Of a DNA stretch of 64,000 nucleotides, positions 1 through 11,900 are shown in pieces. The notes below the pieces were generated by a model that ran no database searches, was not told where the DNA came from, and worked only from the letters and a program-made list of their open reading frames with translations. The stretch's first letter is position 1, and each line of letters starts with the position of its first letter. The stretch is from Epiperipatus broadwayi. Lineage: Eukaryota > Onychophora > Udeonychophora > Euonychophora > Peripatidae. Both the position numbers and the translations under genes were made by a program. The DNA lies in NCBI GenBank assembly GCA_028023455.1, contig JAQFVV010000037.1, positions 2,360,001 to 2,424,000 on the forward strand, in the 5' to 3' direction.

Positions 1-900
1 ATATGCAGTTTAGCACTGGCACAGAAGACAAAATTATAGTGGCATTCACGAGAAAGATCAGTATATAATACATAAATGATATATAGATGATATTCTGGTG
101 TCACTGAACAAATTATTATTCAGATGTGGGGATTACTGGTTAAGGAATCAGCTTTAATATGAACTATCGAATATGAAAATAACACACAGTTTAAAATATT
201 TACACTTGGTAATCCAAAGGAAAAAAAATAGGATGGATTATAAAATGGCGGTAAAACCACTTGGAATAAGAGGTGCTACCTATCCAATCTAAAACACCAA
301 TGGCTCATAAATTGGCAGGATTTAAAGCATTTTTAAAAAGAAATTTAATGCTTTGTAAATACGAAGCAGAGGGGAAAAACCAACATAGATGAATATGTAA
401 AAGATCTATGTAATATAGATTATAGCAAAAACATTCGGATGTATATTATTAAACGACTCTATAAAAATTTAAAGCAAACTTTAAAAACGTATGAAAAAAC
501 TATGTGTTAGCGTGCCTTATATTCAGAAATTAACAAATAAAATATCTGAGAGCCAGTTTTCAAAGTTAGTTGTTGTGCTTCCCCCAATCTTAATATGTTG
601 ATTAAGAACACAAAAGACAAATTACAAAAGGGCACATGCAGATAGTATAAAAAATTCCATGCAACAACTCAAGGTGTATACTATGCGGAATCTAGAGCTA
701 ATATAGATTAGCGCAGCACAAATATATAGGTGCATTAAAAACAACTTGGAATGTGTTTTTTGGGATCACAAAAAACAATCTAGTCATAGCTTTGATACAC
801 AGGCAGTCAATCTAGGGTGTGTGTGATAACAAAAAAAGATCAAGGAGGCTTGGTTTATTGCCAATCATAAGAAAAATTAGCATACAATTATCTACCAAAT
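1..900 (+). mobile_element. Degenerate Penelope-like retroelement, RT to GIY-YIG
   Basis: Several frames, broken by stops and shifts, follow the Penelope order. YIDD, the RT catalytic motif, is at 80-91. A histidine-lysine segment (MAHKLAGFKAFLKR) is at 300-341, then VPYIQKLTNKISES (512-553), the thumb/linker typical of this family. A GVYYAES start of a GIY-YIG endonuclease is at about 673-693, and a KIKEAWFI-like end lies near 840. The element is cut by the window edge. Not functional. The order of motifs, rather than any one match, supports the call. Confidence 0.62.
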
Positions 901-921
901 AGAATATTTAAATGGACTAAT

Positions 922-978
922 TACTCTGGCTTGCACTGAATGGCAATACTACGTATAGAGAGTTTTGTCTGTTTTAAA
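922..978 (+). repeat. Fragment of interspersed repeat family R1
   Basis: Shares the core TATAGAGAGTTTTG and the preceding GGCAATACTA-type sequence with copies near 17.4, 29.6, 49.95, 53.5 and 61.5-62.4 kb. From here to about 2090 nothing else is recognised; the 3' end or UTR of the TOMM5-like gene may lie there. Confidence 0.55.
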
Positions 979-2150
979 TAAATATGCATGCATAATTATA
1001 ATATAGTATAAATAAAAAAGCAACAATAATTAAAGAGCTATGATGATGGTGAACTTCACCAAAAGTGCACTCAGCTTTAGGTTGTAAAGAAACCACTTAT
1101 TTATGCAAATGGACATATGTAAATTTTAATATACTGTATATATATAATACAAAAGTACACACAAATATAATTTTATGATGAAATAAAAATTCGAAGATTT
1201 ACACAAGTAATATTAACAATGTTTTTTCTTTACAAAGATAAACACTATGGGACTTCAAGCTTTACTTCTTGTATAATCTCTAGCAAGTTGACAGTTAATT
1301 TGTGTATATATATATTATTAGACTTTGCAAGTACTGTATACTACAGTAAGTTTGACTATATATAATCTCCAATAAATGCATAGCAAAAAATTAATTTAGT
1401 TGTGACTAAATAAACAAATTATTACATAAATAATACATTGGATTATAACCACGATGTTAAAAAGGGAACGTAAACGTTATTAGAAGCATAACTTAATTTG
1501 AATTACAAATACTATTGTTAGCTTTCTTATCTTTTATATTAAAGTTTGTAATGCAGTCCTAAAATTGAGATTCTTAAATAAATTTGTGTTACGAAACTAT
1601 CAACCATCGACGATCATAAAGTGGATTAATTAGTTAATCTACGTGACTAGGAGCATGTAGTGTGTTGGGTAATATATACAAAAGAATTCTCTGATTCACA
1701 ACGTAAGATATAAATGCATAAAAATATCACAAGATCATTTATTTATCAGTTAAAAAAACAGCACATACATCTAATTAGAGAAATACAAAATTAATGAAAT
1801 AGCACACAGAATTTCAAACGCTATTAGAAGAGGGCTCAAAAATATTATTGAAGTTCGCTCAGAACGTTACTTCAGCAATTATGGTATAAGATATGCACTT
1901 TTTAGCTGAGACCTTCTTAACTAAAATTGTAAGTAGAATTAATCTAAAAACAGTTCTATTCAATGAAATGGATGAATCATCACGGAAAGCTCAAATAATC
2001 TATTGTCAATAGTGTGTTTAATTTTTGCACGTAATCATTTTACTGTATTCACAATTCCATTTCAAATGCTTAAATAGGTAACACTTTCATTAACGTAGGC
2101 CAATAAAGTCTGAAATAAAAATAAGATTTCATTTAAATGTATTTAAAACA

Positions 2151-2288
2151 TTACTTAACAACAGAAAACTTACAGGCTCTTAAAACAGCCACAGCTAAGA
2201 TAAAATATGTGACTTGCTTTACCACTTCCTTGCGGGCTTTTTTCTTTTCTTCAACAGGGTCAATCCTTTCATTTTGTAATCGAATCAT
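2151..2288 (-). CDS. TOMM5: TOMM5-like mitochondrial outer-membrane translocase subunit
   Basis: Small tail-anchored subunit of the TOM complex, which imports precursors across the mitochondrial outer membrane. Read on the minus strand from ATG at 2288, the frame gives 45 residues to a TAA at 2151-2153. Residues 9-20 (IDPVEEKKKARK) match the charged LDPEE-rich N-terminal part of animal TOMM5; residues 28-38 (YFILAVAVLRA) match its membrane helix, which ends in the family hallmark LLR. Human TOMM5 is 51 residues. An in-frame TGA lies four codons upstream, so this ATG is the first available. The codons TGT AAG T after Ala-38 form a perfect GTAAGT donor (2173-2168). Either the gene is unspliced and ends CKFSVVK, which still aligns acceptably, or the last residues come from another exon. 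A strong acceptor at 2112-2110 would give only six more residues (YFIGLR). Family assignment is fairly secure; the C-terminus is not. Confidence 0.72.
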   Translation of the reverse strand: MIRLQNERIDPVEEKKKARKEVVKQVTYFILAVAVLRACKFSVVK

Positions 2289-2293
2289 TTTTT

Positions 2294-2934
2294 TCAGTTT
2301 CTAATGATTGTGAAATAAAAATTTTAAATATATATTAACGGAAATTGGTTTTCTTTTTGGCTATTAGTTAACATATAGCAATTACGTATTTCTAAACAAA
2401 TAAAACAAAATAATTACTGTCACTAGGAGACACAACTATATTATAATCGCTTCACGAGATTAAAACGATTTTTTGAAAACCACGCCTTGAACATGTTTAA
2501 CCAATCAAGTTTCAAAAGAATGTGGGACAGGGGAGACAAACATTTACATTTTGACGACTTTTGTCATTTCCCGAAAGATTAGAATTAAAGGGGTCATGCT
2601 TGTTCTGTAAGTGAACGAAGAGGCGGGCTCAGAGAAGTGATCCTGCACATTTCTCTGGGTATGAAAATAACCATATCATTTTAAAGAGATTTTTTTATGC
2701 TTTCTTTGACTGATTTGCTTGAATAATTACTTATGACTTTTTTTTTTGTCAGCTCGAAAATCTAGTAATTTAATCCGTCTTCGCCATAAAGTCCTGAGAT
2801 TCTATTTTGTGCTTATTGGTATTAAAAAAGTATTTCATTTACTTTTATTTAGTTTTTTTTTTTTTTGCTGTTCGTACAACCTGTGGAATATTTGTTCCTC
2901 CCTGAGTTAATATTTCTCTGCTGAAGTCCCTAAG
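2294..2934. promoter_or_regulatory. Divergent promoter region between the TOMM5-like and EGF genes
   Basis: About 640 bases separate the two start codons, which point away from each other. This stretch is visibly less AT-rich than the surroundings and has several CpGs. It contains a CCAAT box (2501-2505), a GC-box-like GAGGCGGG (2620-2627) and a donor-like GTAAGT at 2607-2612 that could end a non-coding 5' exon. No clear TATA box is placed for either gene. A shared bidirectional promoter is inferred from layout, not demonstrated. Confidence 0.45.
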
Positions 2935-2992
2935 ATGTACAGCCGAAGTGTTAAAACTATTTTCTTATTATTTGTTATTTTTTACTTTATAG
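2935..2992 (+). CDS. EGF gene exon 1 (signal peptide)
   Basis: ATG at 2935 encodes 19 residues plus the first base of Gly-20, then a textbook GTAAGT donor at 2993. An in-frame TAA at 2908-2910 means the frame cannot extend upstream. The peptide is a compact signal sequence: Arg-4 and Lys-7, then a run of I, L, F and V. Confidence 0.68.
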
Positions 2993-5900
2993 GTAAGTTT
3001 AACATTTTATTGTTCCTTTTAATTATTATGCAGTTCTTTTCTAGTTATGACTTAGACTAATAAATAGTTAACTACTTATATCACTAAAATAACTTACAAT
3101 GCCCATAAATAGTTTTTTTGTTAATTTTTTAAAAAAAGTTGTGAAATACTTTCGGTATTAGTTTTTGCTTATTATATAAAAGTCTGTGCATGTTTGTATT
3201 TGTGTGCTCATATAAAATAAATGTTGGGGAATGACAAGCCTTGGCATAACTATTATACAGTAAAATTCAGATCTTCACTTTTTTTGTTGTTGTAGAAAAC
3301 AGTCTGCCTAGACTTTTAAATCTATCTTCGTTCTGAATAATTTATACATATTTCCTTATGTACACCTATTTGTTTTAGTAGTACTTTTTAAAAAAAAATA
3401 AAAATAGCAAGAGTGTATAATAAATTGTATAATACTTTTACATATATTTTTATAAGTATCTGAAATAGTATTTATTTATTTGACCTGCTTATTGTTGTCA
3501 CATCTATTCTTAAAGAACACACACCCATGCAGTTTGTTATTTAAAATTAAAATAAATATATTGATATAGTCACATTTATTATTGGTTTATTACAAAAATT
3601 TAAATCAAAAATTTGATTTATTATTTTATGTTTATATATTAAATTCAACAATTGTTTGCAATGATTTAGCAAAACTTTACTTTTATTTATAATAACAATA
3701 TTTGTAAAAATAATGAATCAATTGGCAGGTTTTAATGAGACCAATTGGTTTTGGCACCTGAGGCAAGTTTTAAAAACTATTTTGAGGCTATTTAGAATTT
3801 TGTGGATGCAGATAGTACATTCAACTACATCCCTATGACATGGAGTTCAAATTCATGCCAAATGAAATACTTTTCAAGAGGTTTGGGAAGTCTATTCAGC
3901 AAGCCAACTGGTTGGAAAATGGATATCTAGTTATCCTTAGCTAGAATGTAAATAATGGAAATATACTTACCAGGCAGTTTGTTGGAGAAGTCTTTGCTTT
4001 GCAGTGAGCTAATTATTATAAAAGATTGTTTTACTTACTTATTTAAAATGGTCTTCTGATCAAAGCAACAGGTGTTTTAGGAGGAAATGTATTTTAAATA
4101 AAAATAAGTATATTTATTAAAAAAGAGAGAAAGAGATGCAAAATTGAAACATTATGAAAATGTAAATCAATAAAATAAAATATAATAAAAAACAGAATAA
4201 AAAAAATCATAACACATTTAAGTCATTTTTTGATTGTTTGTAGTAGCAAACAGCTTGATAGCTTTTTTCTAAAATGTTGTGTTGGATATACTATAGTCTT
4301 CTGTATACAAATTATTGCTAAATTACTTAATCGATCTCAGGATGTTCTTGGTAAATAATTTATTAAAAATTTTAACTTAGAAAAATTGCCTTTGGCTTGT
4401 GTTAGGTTGTGTCTCAATAACATTTAGAAATTTTAATTTAAAATTAGGATAGTTGGATTCAATCATTCATTTCCATTGGGATCAGTTTATTTCTGTATTC
4501 ATTTAGTCAGTGGGAGGAAAAATGCTTAGACTTGGCTTTTTTACTAATAGAAATATATAAATGGATCAGTTCCCATTCCAAATATCACTAAATACATTTT
4601 TATTTTTACTTCTAGAAAGTATGAAGATATTAAAGTGAGCTTTGACATTAGTAAGTTTCAATCCTCATTTCATCGAAAGCCAATTGTCACTAACAATCTA
4701 ATTTTATTTTCAATTTTTTTTTTTTATATATAATTTTTTTTTTGTTTAAGAACAATATTTGGATTATAATTATTTAGGAATTCATTTTATTTCATTTATT
4801 CTTTTGCAACTTTATAAATTATTTTGCAAAATTTATGTTCATAAACATAATTATTATATGTAAATAATAATTTAAAAATCCTATATTTTGATTATTTATT
4901 TATTGTTTTGTATCAAGAATAATAGTAGAACTGATCTAAAAAAAATTATAAAATATATATTTGTAATATTCATATGTATAGACATACAAGGTATCATATA
5001 TATCTAATTTCATTAAAAGCATCCAGTAATAGTTATTACACCATCTCTTTTTTTTTTTAAAAAAAAATATGTACATAATAAAATTGAATATAATAATCAG
5101 AATATTAAAGTAAAATGAATTTTTTAAAAAAATATTTTGCCTAAATTCTGTAGAATTACATATATAACTATATAATTATTCATTTTTTCTTTTCCACTTA
5201 ATTTATTTTACATACCATTAAGTTAATTTAAAAAATCAATTTACCTTCATATTTCTATCATTTATTTTCTCTGCCACTTTGAAAAATCGATGAGTTGAAT
5301 GTTCTTCATATATACACTATAGTTATACTTATGATATAATTTAATTTAAAAATTATATGCTTTAAGACATTAATATAAATACCTCATCTGTATGCTTGAA
5401 ATTTATAAATTTAGCATTACTTAGAACTTATATCTTTTGCATCACACCACAAAAAGAATGAAAGATAGTAAGTTTTTTTTTGTCAAGTGATTGAATGAAT
5501 ACATTCATATACATGTATACCATTGTATATATATACATTGAAGTATACATGTTGTAATGCTATAAATTATTATAAGTGAACAAGTAATGAATTATCATAC
5601 CTTATGTATTGGAGAAATCAATTTCTGCAAGAGTATGAATTAAAATATAATCAACTATTGTTAGGTAAATAATAACCCGTCACCATTGGATGCCAAATTT
5701 GTAATGTAATCAATAAACTATCTGAGGTAACTGATTCAATTCAAACCACATATTAGGATGCCAATTTCTATAACAGTATAAAGATATTAAAATGATAATC
5801 TATTAATAAATAAATGGCTTAATACTTTTAGATACCAAATTTTATAATGATATATAAAATGAAATAAATAATTTTTTTAAAACTCAGTTGAAATGTCAAA

Positions 5901-8900
5901 TTGTACTAACATGAAGTGTCTATGAACTAAGGATTAAATATAAATCATAAAAGTTCAAATAACATTGAGAGCCAGTTTATATCTGTTTAAACTAAAATAA
6001 ATATATCGGCTTAATCAATTGATACTTAATTAAACGTTAGTTTAATTTCTAATAGTTACTTATTCATTGTGATCAATAAAACATAATTGATAACATGCTA
6101 TAATAATACAGTAAATTATTAAAATATGTAGGCATTTATTCAATATTTTGTTGCTCGCTAATATTTAACATACAAATAAATTATATAGAGACTTGACACC
6201 GATATTAAAATATAGAATAATAAATAGATTATAAATAATCATATAATCCAATTTTAATTAATAAAATATTAATATAATAAATAAATAATATATATAAGTT
6301 AATAAGGAACTGAAATGACTTTTGTTATGTTTTATTTATTGCATATCTTGTATAAATGTTTATTTATATATCTAGATGTTGTGAATGATACACAAATAAA
6401 ACAGGAATAAAATAGTATCTTTACATAACTACTTATAAATAAATACTAAAAATTATATATAAAATTTTGATTAAGTATGTTTAATTTGTTTTCTGTTTTT
6501 TTACAATTGTAAAAGTGAAAATATTAATTTAAATACAGAAATTATGATACAATCAATGTATATTAAAATATACACTATCACAAAAATAACTCGTGAATTT
6601 TTATCTTAAGATCCATTTCTCTTTACATATATAATGAACACAATCAAACATGCTATAAGATTGTAAATAAAAACAAAATTAATATTTGGAAGTATATTTA
6701 CATTTTGTTTTTAAGGTAATTAAATTTTCTTTTTGGTTAGTTTATATATTTAGGCACTATAAGCAAACACATGCATTCTAAACTAAATAACCTGTTTATT
6801 AATAATTTGTATTAGTCATTCATTAGACCAGGATTATCCAATAACAGAAATATTATTCATTATTATACCCTATTTAATTTTATCCAAAATTATCAGGCAT
6901 GTTTCTTAACTAAAACTCCATTATTAAGCATATTTATTACTTACATATCAATATAATAACAATATTTGCAGAACCAATCAAATTAAGCTCATGAATCTTT
7001 AGAGCTCTTATTAAGATCCTATAATGGTTTTTATGGTATAAAGACATATTAAATATGCATGATATTTGAAATGCAATTATATCTCAATTATAGTGTTTAA
7101 AACAAAATTTTTATCCACTTGAACAATGTATATTTTAAATAAAATATTTTATAGTAAAATATTGAAAATTAATATTTTTCATTTTTTTATATTGATATTA
7201 GCATTGGTTAATCTTTAGATATTCCGTAATAAACATTGATATAGGTTTGAAAATTTAATCTGTATTAAATTCCATGTTGTAGCATTTAAGTCATTTTCTT
7301 AATGTTACCACTGGAGCATTAAGGTCATTCCATAAATGAATACATTCCTGTGATACTGCATTATACAATGAGATGATTTATTATAAGATGTTAGTAGATC
7401 TATTTTTGTCTTTGCCTAGCCATTTTTTTTTAGTAAAATCCAACTATTAATATCATATATAACCCATTGTCCTTGCTTATTGAAATGCAGATTAAGAGAG
7501 AGTAACTAATTTAAAATCAGGGGTTTTAATATGTTGTTTACTAATGACAACACATTTATGTTTCACTTAAATTTGGTCTGTTGATATGATCTTTGAGATT
7601 AAAAGTTAAATTCCACTCAATAAAAAGAAATTCTTAAAATACTTTAATGTTCATGAAATAAAAATATTTCTTAATATTGTAATAAATAAATGCTTTAAAA
7701 AATAACAATAAAATAAATTTGCAAGTTAAAATACATTTTAAAATCATAATTTAAACAAAATATCTTGTATATTTATTTATTTAATATATAATGTTTATAT
7801 ACTTTTTAAAAATACTTATCCAAATACTTATATTTAAAAACAATATTTTGAATACATATTTTAATATTGATTTAATTGTGTAAACAGAAAATGCGTATAC
7901 ATGCATCCACATTCTAAATAATAATTGATTATTTTGTTTATTTGTGTTCTTATCTTAATTGTTAAATGTATGCAGTAAATAAAAATATTAATAAACTTAT
8001 CTATTAAATATAATTCAGCCTCTTAAATCTTTACAATAATAAAATATACAGCTTGGTATGCAGTTGGTTAAGAAAATTAAAAATTCATGAATGTTGTGTT
8101 ATATTATTATGTATTATTAACCAATATTTATTAACAATGTAAATTATTAATGTTTTTTTAAAACAGTTGAAAAAAAAATAAAATAAGCCAACATTTTTTT
8201 TTTTTAGGAATATATTGATTCTGGGTTTAAATCTAACAAAGATGGTACAATATATGAATGTGTATTAAAATGAAAATTTTCATGGGCTATAGATATAAAT
8301 GAAACATTATTTGAGTATATCCATATATAATTTATTGTAATAATATATACTGCTGTTTTAGCTAGGTCTTACCGACCATCAACTGGGTAATGAATATTAT
8401 AAAAATTGTTTGAAAAGGCACTAGAAACATTGTATAATAAGATTGAATTTTGTATCAATAGAAAACAGGGAGAAATAATAAAAATCAGAAGCTATATAGT
8501 TCAATGGTTTTTAAAAAATTATTCCAAATAGAAGGTATTTTATACATATCCTCAGATTTAATCGATATAATCTGGCTTTTTAAATATTTCAATAGCTTCT
8601 CTTATCTTACATTGTTGGGAAATATCACATTTGAGTAGGATTCTGGTGTAATGACTCAAATCCATAGCATTGATTGAAAGTGCCAATGGTGATAACTGCT
8701 GCTTAACTGCATTAGCATGTTCATCTCTTCTAGCACTAATGTGATGATATTGCTCATGCCTACATAAGAAGCTCTACAGATGCCACATGAATTTCATAAA
8801 GAGCTTTGAGAGAGTTTGAGTCTTTAGGCTTGGATAGAATGTTACTTATTTTTTTGAAAATAGTATATGCTGTATTTATAATATGTTTTAGAATATACCC

Positions 8901-11900
8901 AATATTGTCTATAGTACCTTTTATATAGGGAATACAAATTCTGATATTTGTTTCTTCTTCAATTTGATTATTTAGGCTTAACGTAAGGCTTGGCATATAT
9001 ATTTATTATTATAACCATTAGCTAATAAGTCATTACTTATATGATTTACTTCTTTCACATATAATTTATCTGAAAAGTTAATTGTGTTAATAACAAGTGT
9101 TTTGGCTACAGAAAACATTTTGTGCTGGATGATGATGGGGTGAAAATTTTAGGTGTATGACTGTGTATATAATTTTTCTGAAAATAGAAAAAGATAAAAT
9201 ATTCTGTCTGTTTTTTGATAACTAGTAGATCAAGAAAAAAAAGTTTTCCATCAGTTATTGTTTCCATTGTAAATTTAATATAAGGATGTATATTATTTAT
9301 ATGTGTGAAGAAATCATATAATTTATTTTTACCACATTGCCGGATGCTAAATGTGTTGTCTATATATGTGAAACAAGAGGTTTTAAAGGTGCTTAATCTA
9401 AAGCATGAATTTCTATGTACTCCATCAATCAATCAATCAATAAATCAGGAGAGATGAACATGTTAATGTAATTAACCATCACTCATCATCATCAACATTC
9501 TCACTTCATGCTATGGATTCAAGTCACAATATTGATTTCTCTAATACCAGCATCCTATTCAGATGCGACATTTTCCGCCAATGAAAGATCAAAGATATTG
9601 AAATATTTAAAACACCAAACTGTATCAACAAACATGATGACAAATGCAAACTTATCAACCATTAATCTAAATAGTTTCTGATTTTTATTATTTCTACCTA
9701 TTTTCTTTTGGTAACAATTTTTGTAATATTCATTATTAAGCGAAATGTCGTTATATATTTTTACCAAAGTAAATTATCATAGATGAACTCAGATAATATT
9801 CCATTTATATGTGAAGGTATATATATATACATGCTGGTGAATGCATATATAAATATGTTTACTTAAATCTCTTCAGCAAAAAAAAAAAAACAAAAAAAAC
9901 TTATTAATTAATTTTCATTTTTTTTTGTAATAAGAATTAATGATGATGTAATCCGAAATATATAATTTCTAATTAATGCTAAATTCATTAATTTCAAGTG
10001 TGTTTGCTTGTACAACTAACAGCATTATTTTCTTGTATTATTTTACAATCACACTCCAAAAGTAGCACTGTGAATTAGAAAGTTAAACTTTTGTTTTGAC
10101 AGTAGCAATTTCACCATAGCATATGATGTTTCTGCAATCCCAATAAGGGCATTAAGATGAATGAGACACTAAAAAATAATAAGTCAACATGAAAATTATT
10201 AATTTCTAATATTTTTATTAAATATTTTTTTGAAACAAAAGATTATTGAAGCCATCAACACCAAAATCAGTGGATTTGGAAGCTTTATTGTATATTTTTC
10301 ATTCATAGATTATAAACTTTATCATAGAGAATGGGGACTAATTTCCTTTATTACACAAATAGGCAAGAATGGAGACCCTAACTTTTTAAAAAAAAATTAT
10401 ATATTCCACCTTTCATTCTAATATTATCGCTTAATTCGTAAAAGTTCAGGCACTGAAAGACAGAGCTGGGTTGCGATCCATGAACCTTGATCTCTCGAGT
10501 GTGCTACTTATGGCTGTATCAAATTAAACAATCCTAATTATTCAAAGATAGTTAATCAACAGAATTCAATTGCAAACTTGGTTTTGTATAGATTTTTTTA
10601 GTTGCTTGTCTATCTAGTATACATATTTCTTAAATGTAAAATAAAAAAAATTAGAAATAGTTTAATCTTAAAGAGCATGATTCAGAAACAAAAACTAAAA
10701 TTGTTTAAAATTAACAAAGCCGGCTGATAAAAATGGAATTTTATTAGTTTTCCTTTATGTTCTTTAGATAAAGAATTATTAAATACATTATGTTCAGAAA
10801 GCTTTCTATCAATAGAATTTTTCAGTATAATTATCATAAATTATAGTTGAGGGAAGCTCTTCCTTTTTGACCTCAAATAATTCAGAATTTAGAAGAAAGA
10901 CATCAGTTATTATTAACCTTTCACAAAAGTTAATGTTTAAATATGAGTTTTATAGTTCAGATAGGGAACTCTGACAGAAAAACCTTTTCCCTGTTAATTT
11001 TACTAGTTAAGAAAAGAGAGACTGATTATTATTATTTATCTAAAACTTCCTTTGCAATTGTTCATTTTGAATAATTTTCTCATTTTGTCATCTTCTTTTG
11101 GTGTATTATTAGACATTTCTTATCCATACAACTTTTCTTGAGACTTTATTTGAAAAAAATAAAACAAACCAGTAGGAGGATCTGTAGTCATTTGCAACAC
11201 TATTTCCAACATCTGCTTAGCTCTTGACCAACTTCAAAGATATTTCTTTAATTGCTTCAGATAAACAGAAAATTTACTCATCCATTATTATGTTTTATAA
11301 AATTTTGCTAACATCATTTTTAAACACCCACATTGTTTAAAGTTGTGTTAATTTACTAAAAATCAACCTTTCATAATCTTCAGAATTAGACTCCTATTGA
11401 TCTTGGCTCAAACTTAAACAAAGTCTAATTAACTTCAATGACTTCTTAATACTGTTCTAAAGAAAGTTCACATGACTTTCAGTAATAGCTTAGTCCAGGG
11501 GTCCCCAATCCTATGCCCGCGGGTGTTCCCGCCGCTATCCGAACACGATAAAAAATTATTTATCTGATACAAATAAATTTAATTTTTAAAATTTATTATA
11601 AATTATTGTATTATATTGTAATCAAATTGTGGGACATACTATACTTTTACAGTGTAAAAATATAAACGTTAATTATATGTTAAAATTTTATTTTTGAAAT
11701 AAATATTTTTTTGTACATTATGTGTATTATTAACAATATCCAACTATAAATTTACATTGAAAAAATAAATGGTGCTCACTACCTGGTTGAAAAAATAAAT
11801 GGTGCCCGCCACCTGGCCAGTATTATAGAATGTGCTCTTAAGTGCAAAAAGGTTGGAGACCCCTGGCTTAGTCATATAATAGCTCTTGAAGATCATTGTT

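Noticed and set aside
266-280. Possible TOMM5 exon 2 on the minus strand (would continue RASPL...)
   Set aside because: Weak acceptor and it lies inside the Penelope-like element.
3960-4030. Minus-strand exon ending in a GGTAAGT donor at about 3968-3974
   Set aside because: No open conserved frame and no partner acceptor or homology.
10230-10421. Another Penelope-like GIY-YIG remnant
   Set aside because: Only a few residues (IIEAI, HREWG) are suggestive; no supporting motif order.
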